Shown in pieces: positions 8,240 through 16,436 of a DNA stretch of 64,000 nucleotides. This DNA comes from JBFWIW01 sp050253535. Lineage in GTDB: Bacteria; Bacillota; Clostridia; Oscillospirales; Oscillospiraceae. Location: NCBI GenBank assembly GCA_050253535.1, contig JBFWIW010000006.1, positions 1 through 64,000 of the forward strand. The letters are read 5' to 3'. A program made the position numbers and the translations under genes. Below the pieces are notes generated by a model. The model saw only the letters and a program-made list of their open reading frames with translations, ran no database searches and was not told the DNA's origin. How positions within the stretch are numbered: the first letter of the stretch is position 1; every line of letters begins with the position of its first letter.

Positions 8240-8292
8240 TTATTTGCTCGTGGTTGGTCTTGGATGTTTTATAGCGGCCTGTGCCGCTGCCA
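8240..8292 (-). repeat. ppdK 3'-end copy A (in the intact gene)
   Basis: This is the C-terminal coding end of ppdK, LAAAQAAIKHPRPTTSK with its stop. It is the reference copy for two displaced tails at 7479-7525 and 6616-6660. The shared core runs from about 8268 to 8292. Confidence 0.75.
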
Positions 8293-10885
8293 GGCGTGCG
8301 ATCGGCACGCGGAAGGGTGAGCAGGAGACATAGGTGAGGCCGACGTTATGGCAGAACTCGATTGTGGAGGGGTCTCCGCCGTGTTCGCCGCAGATGCCGA
8401 GCTTTATGTCGGGTCTGGTCTGGCGGCCGAGCTCGCAGGCCATCTTGACCAGCTTGCCGACGCCGTTCTGGTCGAGGCGGGCAAACGGATCCGATTCGTA
8501 AATTTTCTTCTCGTAATACGCTCCGAGGAACTTGCCTGCGTCGTCGCGGGAGAAACCGAAGGTCATCTGGGTGAGGTCGTTCGTGCCGAAGGAGAAGAAC
8601 TCAGCCTCGGTGGCGATTTCGTCGGCGGTGACGGCGGCTCTCGGAATCTCTATCATCGTGCCGACCTTGTAGTGCATCTTGCTGCCGGCGGCTGCAATGA
8701 CTTCATCGGCGGTTTTTACAACGATGTTTTTGACATAAGCGAGCTCTTTGACCTCACCTACAAGCGGGATCATGATCTCGGGAACCATATCCCAGTCGGG
8801 GTGCTTAGCCTGAACTGCGACTGCGGCCTTTATAACGGCGCGGGTCTGCATTGCTGCAATCTCAGGATAAGTTACGGCAAGACGGCAGCCGCGGTGGCCC
8901 ATCATCGGGTTAAACTCGTGGAGAGACGTGATAATATTCTTTAGGTGTGCTACCTCAAGCTTCATCTCGGCAGCCAGCGCCTTGATATCCTCCTCCTCGG
9001 TGGGAAGGAACTCATGGAGCGGGGGATCGAGGAAGCGGATGGTGACAGGCAGCCCGTGCATAGCCTCATATATGCCTTCAAAATCGCCCTGCTGCATCGG
9101 CTCAAGCTTGGCGAGCGCCTTCTCGCGCTGCTCGACAGTCTCTGAAACAATCATCTCGCGGATAGCGGCAATGCGGTCTGCTTCAAAGAACATATGCTCC
9201 GTACGGCAGAGGCCGATGCCCTCCGCCCCGAAATTGTAAGCCTGCGCCGCATCGTGCGGTGTATCGGCGTTTGTGCGGACCTTCAGAGTACGGAGCTTAT
9301 CCGCCCATGCCATGAGACGGCCGAATTCGCCGCCGATGATTGCTTCAACGGTCGGAATGGCTTCACCGTATATGTTGCCGGTGGTGCCGTCTATAGATAT
9401 CCAGTCACCCTCTTTATAGGTGCTGCCGGAGAGTTCAAACTTCTTGTTAGCCTCATCCATCTTTATGGCGCCGCAGCCGGATACGCAGCAGGTGCCCATT
9501 CCACGGGCTACGACGGCCGCGTGGCTGGTCATGCCGCCGCGTACGGTCAGAATACCCTGGGAATAATGCATACCCTCGATGTCCTCAGGGGAGGTTTCAA
9601 GTCTAACAAGTACGACCTTCTCGCCGCGCTTTGCCCACTCGGTTGCGTCCTCGGCGGTGAAAACAGCTCTGCCGCAGGCAGCGCCTGGGGATGCGGCGAG
9701 GCCGGTTCCGATTGGTTTTGCCGCCTTCAGGGCTTTCACGTCAAACTGTGGGTGGAGAAGAGCATCAAGGCTCTTGGGATCTAGCATAGCGACAGCTTCC
9801 CGCTCACTTATCATCCCCTCATCAACGAGGTCACAGGCAATCTTCAGAGCGGCGGCGGCGGTACGTTTACCGTTTCTGGTCTGCAGCATGAAGAGCTTTT
9901 TGTCCTCAATGGTGAACTCCATGTCCTGCATGTCGCGATAATGTTTTTCGAGGGTGTCGCAGATCTTGACGAACTGCGCGTAAGCTTCCGGCATGACCTC
10001 AGCCAGTTGGTCGATTGTCTGCGGCGTACGGACACCGGCGACAACGTCTTCGCCCTGTGCGTTCATCAGGAATTCGCCGAAGAGCTTCTTCTCGCCGGTG
10101 GCGGGGTTACGTGTGAATGCGACGCCGGTGCCGGAGGTATCGCCGGTGTTTCCAAATACCATCATCTGAACATTTACTGCGGTGCCCCAGTCGCCAGGAA
10201 TATCGTTCAAGCGGCGATAGTAGATGGCGCGGGGGTTATCCCAGCTGCGGAAGACCGCTTTGATGGCGCCCATGAGCTGCTCTTTCGGATCCTGTGGGAA
10301 GGGTTTGCCGATCTTGGACTTGTACTCGGCCTTAAACTGCTCGGCGAGCTCCTTGAGATCTTCAGCGGTGAGCTCGGTGTCCAGCTTCACGCCGCGTTTT
10401 TCCTTCATTTCATCGATGAGCTGCTCAAAGAATTTCTTGCCAACCTCCATAACAACATCGGAATACATCTGAATGAACCTGCGATAGCTGTCATAGGCAA
10501 AGCGCGGGTTCTGCGTCTTCTCTGCAAAGGCGACGACGACTTCGTCGTTAAGGCCGAGGTTAAGGATTGTATCCATCATTCCCGGCATAGAAGCTCTCGC
10601 ACCGCTTCTGACCGAGACAAGCAGAGGATTGGTAAGATCGCCGAACTTCTTCCCGGTCATGGCCTCAAGCTTTGTAACGTAGTCCATGATATCGGCCTGA
10701 ATGGAATCGTTGATCTTCTCGCCGTCCTTATAATACTGTGTGCAAGCTTCGGTCGTTATCGTGAAGCCCTGGGGAACGGGCATACCCAGATTCGTCATCT
10801 CGGCAAGGTTTGCACCTTTGCCGCCCAAAAGGTTCCTCATTTTACCGCTGCCCTCTGAAAAGAGGTATAAAAACTTCGTACTCAT
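8240..10885 (-). CDS. ppdK: Pyruvate, phosphate dikinase
   Basis: An 881-residue enzyme that interconverts pyruvate, ATP and phosphate with PEP, AMP and pyrophosphate in the cytoplasm; in anaerobes it often works glycolytically. The N-terminal ATP-grasp part contains GGKGANLAEM near residue 20 and RSGARASMPGMMDT near 95. The phosphohistidine domain has GGMTSHAAVVARGMG (catalytic His, near 455). The C-terminal PEP/pyruvate barrel has GICGEHGGDPSTIEF with the catalytic Cys near 830. Length is standard. The ATG at 10885 follows GGGAGGAAAGTCA; the frame extends to 10957 without support. It appears monocistronic, with its own promoter, but its 3' end is repeated twice downstream. Confidence 0.97.
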   Translation of the reverse strand: MSTKFLYLFSEGSGKMRNLLGGKGANLAEMTNLGMPVPQGFTITTEACTQYYKDGEKINDSIQADIMDYVTKLEAMTGKKFGDLTNPLLVSVRSGARASMPGMMDTILNLGLNDEVVVAFAEKTQNPRFAYDSYRRFIQMYSDVVMEVGKKFFEQLIDEMKEKRGVKLDTELTAEDLKELAEQFKAEYKSKIGKPFPQDPKEQLMGAIKAVFRSWDNPRAIYYRRLNDIPGDWGTAVNVQMMVFGNTGDTSGTGVAFTRNPATGEKKLFGEFLMNAQGEDVVAGVRTPQTIDQLAEVMPEAYAQFVKICDTLEKHYRDMQDMEFTIEDKKLFMLQTRNGKRTAAAALKIACDLVDEGMISEREAVAMLDPKSLDALLHPQFDVKALKAAKPIGTGLAASPGAACGRAVFTAEDATEWAKRGEKVVLVRLETSPEDIEGMHYSQGILTVRGGMTSHAAVVARGMGTCCVSGCGAIKMDEANKKFELSGSTYKEGDWISIDGTTGNIYGEAIPTVEAIIGGEFGRLMAWADKLRTLKVRTNADTPHDAAQAYNFGAEGIGLCRTEHMFFEADRIAAIREMIVSETVEQREKALAKLEPMQQGDFEGIYEAMHGLPVTIRFLDPPLHEFLPTEEEDIKALAAEMKLEVAHLKNIITSLHEFNPMMGHRGCRLAVTYPEIAAMQTRAVIKAAVAVQAKHPDWDMVPEIMIPLVGEVKELAYVKNIVVKTADEVIAAAGSKMHYKVGTMIEIPRAAVTADEIATEAEFFSFGTNDLTQMTFGFSRDDAGKFLGAYYEKKIYESDPFARLDQNGVGKLVKMACELGRQTRPDIKLGICGEHGGDPSTIEFCHNVGLTYVSCSPFRVPIARLAAAQAAIKHPRPTTSK

Positions 10886-10942
10886 TGACTTTCCTCCCAA
10901 AAAATATTCGCAGTATATATTCACCAAATTTACCTGTTTTAT

Positions 10943-10971
10943 ATTATAAACAAACAAAAGTCAAAATGCAA
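10943..10971 (-). promoter_or_regulatory. Putative ppdK promoter
   Basis: On the minus strand a perfect -10 TATAAT (10943-10948) is preceded, after a 17-base spacer, by a weak -35 TTGCAT (10966-10971). The start codon is 57 bases downstream. Confidence 0.5.
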
Positions 10972-11145
10972 GCCGCTTTTGACTGGTTTTGTTGCAGTTT
11001 TCATTATTTATCATCCTGTATATACATGTGCGCTATTTTTTGCGAATTATTTACTTTTTTCACCATAGTACACCCCCGATAAATGTTTTTTCCATACCGG
11101 TCTTTTGCAAGGAGTATGGTGATAGTCTTCCCGACCTGCGGAACG

Positions 11146-12516
11146 TTATTTACCGACACAAAAACGCTCAAATATACGCGCTGTCACATCCTCACGCACG
11201 ACCTTTCCGGTAAGGGAACCGATGGCCGAGAGCGCCGCCTCGATCTCGGTTAGGGCCGCGTCCGGTGTGACACCCGTCACAATCGCCGTTTTAGCAGAGC
11301 TCACGGCGGAGAGGGCCTCTTCCGCCGCCGCCGCCTGGCGGGCACTTGTCAGAATATCCCCGGCAGAAAGCTTTTGCTCCGGTAAAAACATCTTCGCCAC
11401 CGCCGCGGAAAGTTCATCTATCCCTGTGCCGAGAGAGGCGGATATCTCATATACCGGCAGTCCGCTTCGGCGCACCGTCGTCATATCGGCCTCAAGTCCC
11501 AGATCGGATTTATTGATTATCGCAATGGCTCTCGGTGCCTTTATTGCCGTATCTATTATTTCGATATCCTCCGGCACAAGTTCCTCCGCTCCGTCAAAAA
11601 CCGCAAAGACCAGCTGCGCTTCTCCCGCCGCCGCCCTCGCCCGCTCAATTCCAAGCCTCTCTAACACATCACCCGACTCCCGTATACCCGCAGTATCGGA
11701 CAGGCGAAGCAGAACGTCTCCGAGCTTCACCTTTTCCTCTATAATATCGCGCGTCGTCCCCGCTATGTTGGTGACGATGGCTCGGTCATAACCCAAAAGA
11801 GCGTTCAGAAGCGAGGATTTTCCTGTGTTTGGGCGGCCGATTATGGCGCTTTTGATGCCATCCTTCATTATCTTACCCCGTTCAACGGTGGACAAAAGAT
11901 TTTTCAGCGTTTTTTCTGAATCCTCCAGCAAAGCGATATATTTTTCCGCCGCAAAATCGTCGATGTCCTCATCCGGATAGTCGATCACCGCATGAAAGTG
12001 CGACATCATGTTTACAAGCATATTATAGACGCGGTCAAGTTTAAGGCTTATCGCACCCGAGAGCTGTCCGGCCGCATTCTTTGCCACGGGCGCAGTCTCG
12101 GCTTCTATGAGATCCGATACCGCCTCCGCCTGAGTGAGGTCCATACGGCCATTCAAAAATGCGCGTTTTGTGAACTCACCCGCCTTTGCCTGCCGCGCTC
12201 CGGCGGCAAAAAGCGCTTCCATCGCCTCCGCAAGAACGACTGGAGAGCCATGACATTGGAGTTCCGCCGTGTCCTCGCCCGTGTAACTTCCCGGCGCGCG
12301 GCTCACGGTGCAGAGGCAAAGATCGAGTACGTCTCCGCCCGCATCTAAAAGCTGCCCGTAATACAGCCTGTGGCTCTCACTGTCTGCAAGACGCTTTCCG
12401 TTTTTCATGCAGAATACGCAGTCCGCAATTTTTATTGCATCGTCGCCGGAAAGTCTTATGATACCTATAGCGGAGACGCCGCCGCCAGTGGCAATGGCAG
12501 CTATAGTATCGGACAT
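11146..12516 (-). CDS. mnmE: tRNA uridine-5-carboxymethylaminomethyl modification GTPase MnmE
   Basis: A 456-residue GTPase that acts with MnmG to modify the wobble uridine of certain tRNAs. It shows the N-terminal formyl-THF-binding domain (TIAAIATGGGVSAIGIIRLSG), G1 GRPNTGKSS near residue 227, G2/G3 TTRDII and DTAGI, G4 NKSD, and the C-terminal FCVGK in which the conserved Cys is retained. The ATG is preceded by AAGGAGG. Its partner gene mnmG lies at 16437 on the other strand rather than directly downstream, so the usual mnmE-mnmG-rsmG order is broken here. Confidence 0.97.
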   Translation of the reverse strand: MSDTIAAIATGGGVSAIGIIRLSGDDAIKIADCVFCMKNGKRLADSESHRLYYGQLLDAGGDVLDLCLCTVSRAPGSYTGEDTAELQCHGSPVVLAEAMEALFAAGARQAKAGEFTKRAFLNGRMDLTQAEAVSDLIEAETAPVAKNAAGQLSGAISLKLDRVYNMLVNMMSHFHAVIDYPDEDIDDFAAEKYIALLEDSEKTLKNLLSTVERGKIMKDGIKSAIIGRPNTGKSSLLNALLGYDRAIVTNIAGTTRDIIEEKVKLGDVLLRLSDTAGIRESGDVLERLGIERARAAAGEAQLVFAVFDGAEELVPEDIEIIDTAIKAPRAIAIINKSDLGLEADMTTVRRSGLPVYEISASLGTGIDELSAAVAKMFLPEQKLSAGDILTSARQAAAAEEALSAVSSAKTAIVTGVTPDAALTEIEAALSAIGSLTGKVVREDVTARIFERFCVGK

Positions 12517-12581
12517 ATCGATACCTCCTTATAATCATGCTCCGGCCGTCAAAAGACAGCCGGAGCAAAAAGCTTAGAACA

Positions 12582-12938
12582 TCATACGGACACAAAGACA
12601 AAAAGGCTCTCGTCAAAATAGTGCAGTATTGCGGAACGCGTCACCGCATAACTCTTTTCCTCAATTTCAACGACGAGCTTTGCACCGTCTGTCTCACAGG
12701 AAACGATGCCTCTAATGTTAGGAAAGACGTTTTTTTCCAACTCGGACTTGAGCTCTTCCATCGTCTTATCACTCTGCATGTAGTACTGCGCATTCTGCGG
12801 GCTCTCATAACCCGGTATCGGGTTTCGCCCCGCTGTAAACAGGAAAATTGTCACGATAATAAATGTGATGAGGAACATTGCTGCCCCGAAAGGCTTTATT
12901 TTTTTTATAAAATCCCGGCCAGTGTTCTCTCCCGTCAA
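12582..12938 (-). CDS. Small single-pass membrane protein, unknown function
   Basis: About 118 residues: a basic amphipathic N-terminus, one transmembrane segment (FGAAMFLITFIIVTIFLF) and an acidic extracytoplasmic C-terminal part. No known domain is seen. The start is uncertain: the frame is open to 12998, with ATGs at 12968 and 12950. I prefer the TTG at 12938 because AAAGGA sits 12 bases before it, the same spacing as in a related leader at 38523. It follows the LTA-synthase-like gene and precedes mnmE on the same strand. The leader is part of a repeat element shared with 38524-38673. Confidence 0.5.
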   Translation of the reverse strand: MTGENTGRDFIKKIKPFGAAMFLITFIIVTIFLFTAGRNPIPGYESPQNAQYYMQSDKTMEELKSELEKNVFPNIRGIVSCETDGAKLVVEIEEKSYAVTRSAILHYFDESLFVFVSV

Positions 12939-13005
12939 TTTTATGACCATTCCTTTCGCTGTGCCCATTAAATCCGTAAAGTTTGAAACAAGTTTCAAAC
13001 TTTAC
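12939..13005 (-). repeat. Interspersed element S, short copy
   Basis: This copy shares with 38524-38673 the stretch GACCATTCCTTTCGCTG (as read on the plus strand) and CATTAAATCC followed by a TAAAGT...TTTCAAACTTTACC module. It ends in a near-perfect palindrome, GTAAAGTTTGAAAC / GTTTCAAACTTTAC (12976-13005), that overlaps the stop codon of the upstream gene. It supplies the AAAGGA ribosome site of the downstream gene. Confidence 0.55.
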
Positions 13006-14855
13006 CCGCCTTCAACACTGTGCTCGTTTTTCATATAGTACTCAATCTTCAAAAAACGCTCATAACGCGTTTCTGCCTCATCGGAAAGTGTAGGCGTCAA
13101 TACGCCGTCCTCGCGGAAGAGCATCGACGCGTTGTTGATCACATCGATAGACGCGCGGAGCTCGTTTGCCGCCTTCATATAATCGTTCCCCTTCCATGAG
13201 CAGAGATCAAAGAGCTCGTTCATAAGAAAGCAAGGGGAGAAGGTCCCTCCATCGCCGACGAAATCGTTGCCCAAAATCTCCTTGGCCGCCGGATTTGCCC
13301 ATATGAGATACGGCGTTGAATAATAGTTGTAGAAGCCTTCCTCGGTGCCGATATCCAGGTTTATGCCAAGTTCCTGGTATACGCTGTTGCCGTTTCCGAG
13401 CCAGGGCATGTGGTCGCCGAAGATTATTATAACAACGGGATTCCCATCGTCACGGAAGCTGTCTACAAAGTCCGCTATTCTCTGCGTAGTGTCACATATG
13501 CCTGAGAGATAATTGTTTAAGATATTGTACGTCCCATCTGTATAGACGGATCTATTCACATACTGGGTCGGCACAGTGGTCTCCGCATCATAAGCCCCGT
13601 GGTTCTGATAAGAGAGGCTATAGCTGAAATAAGGCACGTCTTTATCCCTGGTGTCATACAGGTCGCGCACAGCTCCTAAGAAAAATTCGTCAGAACGATT
13701 GCCATCTTCATAGTCATCAAGAAAATAATAATTGTCAAAGCCAATGTATTTATTGATGTTCTGCCGGTTATAAAACCAACTGTCCCCAGCGTGGACGCCC
13801 TCGGTGTAGTAACCCTGTTCCCGCAGATAGCGGACATAGGAGTATACGTCGGTCCGATAGTTGTCACTCATGGTATATCCAGTCAAAAACTCGCGCTCGG
13901 TATCAATCGTGCCGCCCGCGAAGATGTTGTCCACAAGCTCTCCCGACAACGACTCAGCCTCTATCCCGTGCAATGGGCCGTACACGTCCGCAGCAAAATC
14001 GACGGAGTCAAACTTTGAGAGGTCTGTGTAGGATTCGAGCATTATTGAAATGACGCTGATCTTTTTCTCGCCCGGTATGTCGTCGTTTCCATACTCAGCG
14101 AGCCAAGCCGCCGCCTCGTTTGAGTTATAGCCATCCGGAGGGGAGACATACGCCTCCTTTATGCTGTGTATGAATGGATACAAAAATCCTTTTGAGACAT
14201 AGACCTGAAGTTCAGACCATATGTTAATATTCTCGTTGTTCGCTGCCTTGTTATAAACCGCATCGCTGGTATACACTCCGGTATAAAGAACTATGGCAGC
14301 GACGATAACGGCTGCTGTTCCCACGCACCGCACGAGCACGTTCCTGAGCGAGCCGCGCATGAAAAATGCAGCGAATAAGACGCCGAACGCAAAGCAGACT
14401 ACCGTCAGTATAACTCTTCCGGAGATATCCAGCCTATAGCGGGTTATAATGCTGTTCGCCTCATTGATAAGCGTTAAATCGGTTGCGAGGAACGGGTCGT
14501 CCCGAAGCCCAATCTTGTAGAAATTTATGAGCGACAGCGTAAAAACCATCAGTGCCGAAAACGTAAAGCTTATCCACGCCCTTCCGGACACAAAATATAT
14601 CAAAAGGACCAGAAGAACCGGTGGGATGAGGTTTAGGACGAGCACCAGGTGCGCCCCAAAATACGAAAAGAACATCCCGCTGTCATTTCTCCCCAGAAAT
14701 GACGATGCCAAAACCAGCGATACTACGCCGATGCACACGCCCATCAGGACAAGCATGACAAAGATATAAACGAAGTGCAGCGCTTTTGTTATTCGCGCGT
14801 TCTCACCGCAAGCGCGCTCCGGTGTCCAGAATATAGTATTAAAAAGTATTTTCAT
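13002..14855 (-). CDS. LTA synthase family membrane sulfatase-fold protein
   Basis: A 617-residue protein with about five N-terminal transmembrane helices (to residue about 200) and an extracytoplasmic alkaline-phosphatase-superfamily domain. Motifs: SVISIMLESYTDLSKFD near residue 266 with the first metal-site glutamate, TEREFLTGY near 319 with the nucleophile-region Thr, HAGDSWFYNR near 355, and FGDHMPWLG near 475 with the metal-binding Asp-His. Relatives transfer phosphoglycerol from phosphatidylglycerol to lipoteichoic acid or other surface glycans; the exact acceptor is unknown. It starts 4 bp after the glyS stop with a weak ribosome site, so translation is probably coupled. Confidence 0.85.
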   Translation of the reverse strand: MKILFNTIFWTPERACGENARITKALHFVYIFVMLVLMGVCIGVVSLVLASSFLGRNDSGMFFSYFGAHLVLVLNLIPPVLLVLLIYFVSGRAWISFTFSALMVFTLSLINFYKIGLRDDPFLATDLTLINEANSIITRYRLDISGRVILTVVCFAFGVLFAAFFMRGSLRNVLVRCVGTAAVIVAAIVLYTGVYTSDAVYNKAANNENINIWSELQVYVSKGFLYPFIHSIKEAYVSPPDGYNSNEAAAWLAEYGNDDIPGEKKISVISIMLESYTDLSKFDSVDFAADVYGPLHGIEAESLSGELVDNIFAGGTIDTEREFLTGYTMSDNYRTDVYSYVRYLREQGYYTEGVHAGDSWFYNRQNINKYIGFDNYYFLDDYEDGNRSDEFFLGAVRDLYDTRDKDVPYFSYSLSYQNHGAYDAETTVPTQYVNRSVYTDGTYNILNNYLSGICDTTQRIADFVDSFRDDGNPVVIIIFGDHMPWLGNGNSVYQELGINLDIGTEEGFYNYYSTPYLIWANPAAKEILGNDFVGDGGTFSPCFLMNELFDLCSWKGNDYMKAANELRASIDVINNASMLFREDGVLTPTLSDEAETRYERFLKIEYYMKNEHSVEGG

Positions 14856-14858
14856 GAC

Positions 14859-16262
14859 TTAAAATTCAATGCGCGCGGAGAGGTAGGAGGCAAGGTCCTC
14901 TATCTTCACTCTTTCCTGTTTCATAGTATCCCGATCCCGGACGGTACAGCAGCCATCCTCCCGGGAATCAAAATCATAGGTCACACACAGCGGGGTGCCG
15001 ACCTCATCCTGGCGGCGGTATCTCTTGCCTATGGAACCCGCATCGTCAAATTCGACCATAAAATGCTTCTGGAGCCCGCGGCAGACTGTGAGTGCCTCAT
15101 CGGAGAGCTTCTTGGAGAGCGGCAGCACCGCGCACTTAATCGGCGCGAGCGCCGGATGCAGGTGCAGGACAACTCGCGTGTCGTTCTTCTCCGCGTCCAC
15201 AACCTCCTCGTCATATGCCTCGACGAGGAATGCGAGAGTAACCCTGTCGGCACCGAGGGAAGGCTCTACGACATATGGCACAAAGTGCTCGTTTGTCTCC
15301 TGGTCGAAATAGCTTAGGTCCTGTCCTGAGGTCTTCTGGTGCTGGGTAAGGTCGTAATCCGTGCGGTCGGCGACACCCCAGAGCTCTCCCCAGCCAAACG
15401 GGAACATAAATTCAAAATCTGTCGTCGCCTTAGAGTAGAAGGACAGTTCTTCCTTCTCATGGTCGCGCAGGCGGATGTCCTCATCCTTCATGCCGAGGGA
15501 TTTAAGCCACTCATGGCAATAGTTTCTCCAGTAGGAAAACCACTCGAGGTCTGTGTCCGGCTTACAGAAAAACTCGAGCTCCATCTGCTCGAACTCGCGC
15601 GTACGGAAGGTGAAGTTACCCGGGGTGATCTCGTTACGGAAGCTCTTACCCACCTGGCAGACACCAAATGGCAGCTTACGGCGGGTCGTTCTCTGAATGT
15701 TCTTGAAGTTTACAAAGATACCCTGCGCCGTCTCCGGACGAAGATAGACCTCGGCCGCCGTATCCTCTGTGACGCCTTGATGCGTCTTGAACATGAGATT
15801 AAACTTGCGAATATCGGTGAAATCCGACTTTCCGCAGCCTGGACAGGTAATTTTCCGTTCGCGGATATAGGAGACAAGCTCCTCGCCGGACATTTTTTCC
15901 ACATTCACGTCGGTGACGTTTTGTTCCCTGTTCCACTCTTCGACGAGTTTGTCGGCACGGTGGCGCATCTTACAGGCCTTGCAGTCGATCAGCGGGTCGT
16001 TGAAGGTGGCTACATGGCCGGAGGCCACCCAGACCTGCGGATTCATAAGGATGGCGGAGTCGAGCCCGACATTATATGGGTTCTCCTGTACAAATTTTTT
16101 CCACCACGCCCTTTTGACATTGTTTTTCAGCTCGACACCGAGCGGACCGTAGTCCCATGTATTGGCAAGTCCCCCGTATATCTCGCTTCCCGAATATATA
16201 AATCCTCTGTTCTTGCAGAGCGCGACTATCTTCTCCATTGTTTTTTCGGTATTTTTAAGCAT
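14859..16262 (-). CDS. glyS: Glycine--tRNA ligase (single-chain, dimeric type)
   Basis: A 467-residue class II synthetase charging tRNA-Gly, of the homodimeric type rather than the alpha2beta2 type. Class II motif 2 is seen in VGKSFRNEITP with FRTREFEQMELEFF, motif 3 in EPSLGADRVTLAFL, and the C-terminal anticodon-binding domain from about residue 355 (APIKCAVLPLSKK). A Cys-rich pair, CKACKMRH and CPGCGKSDF, fits the zinc-binding insertion. The ATG at 16262 has TTGGAGG 6 bases upstream; the frame extends to 16277 without need. A consensus promoter lies at 16319-16346. Confidence 0.95.
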   Translation of the reverse strand: MLKNTEKTMEKIVALCKNRGFIYSGSEIYGGLANTWDYGPLGVELKNNVKRAWWKKFVQENPYNVGLDSAILMNPQVWVASGHVATFNDPLIDCKACKMRHRADKLVEEWNREQNVTDVNVEKMSGEELVSYIRERKITCPGCGKSDFTDIRKFNLMFKTHQGVTEDTAAEVYLRPETAQGIFVNFKNIQRTTRRKLPFGVCQVGKSFRNEITPGNFTFRTREFEQMELEFFCKPDTDLEWFSYWRNYCHEWLKSLGMKDEDIRLRDHEKEELSFYSKATTDFEFMFPFGWGELWGVADRTDYDLTQHQKTSGQDLSYFDQETNEHFVPYVVEPSLGADRVTLAFLVEAYDEEVVDAEKNDTRVVLHLHPALAPIKCAVLPLSKKLSDEALTVCRGLQKHFMVEFDDAGSIGKRYRRQDEVGTPLCVTYDFDSREDGCCTVRDRDTMKQERVKIEDLASYLSARIEF

Positions 16263-16318
16263 GGCAGCCTCCAACATTACGGCAGACAGTACAGTCCTGC
16301 CAATTTTGATAACAATTT

Positions 16319-16346
16319 ATTATATACTAAACACATTCATTGTCAA
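16319..16346 (-). promoter_or_regulatory. Consensus sigma-70-type promoter for glyS
   Basis: On the minus strand, a perfect TTGACA (16341-16346), a 16-base spacer and a perfect TATAAT (16319-16324). Transcription would start near 16312, about 50 bases before the glyS start. Confidence 0.8.
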
Positions 16347-16375
16347 CCGTACAGCTCCAAAAATGCCGGTTCCGC

Positions 16376-16404
16376 TTGCATTTTGGCGTGGTTTGTAATA
16401 AAAT
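16376..16404 (+). promoter_or_regulatory. Putative mnmG promoter
   Basis: TTGCAT (16376-16381), a 17-base spacer and TAAAAT (16399-16404), 33 bases before the mnmG start. It is divergent from the glyS promoter, with no overlap. Confidence 0.45.
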
Positions 16405-16436
16405 TTGTCCAATTAAAAAGGAAAGGACTCTTCTCA

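Noticed and set aside
9941..10858. A 305-codon open frame on the plus strand opposite ppdK
   Set aside because: It is a mirror of the codon pattern of ppdK in a GC-rich gene. No ribosome site and no recognisable protein.
12539..12566. GCTCCGGC/GCCGGAGC hairpin between the small membrane gene and mnmE
   Set aside because: No T run on either strand, so it is not supported as a terminator. It may simply be a leader stem.
15339..16436. The plus-strand frame in front of mnmG is open for 366 codons
   Set aside because: It is antisense to glyS, which has a full set of synthetase motifs. The mnmG start at 16437 has its own ribosome site and promoter.
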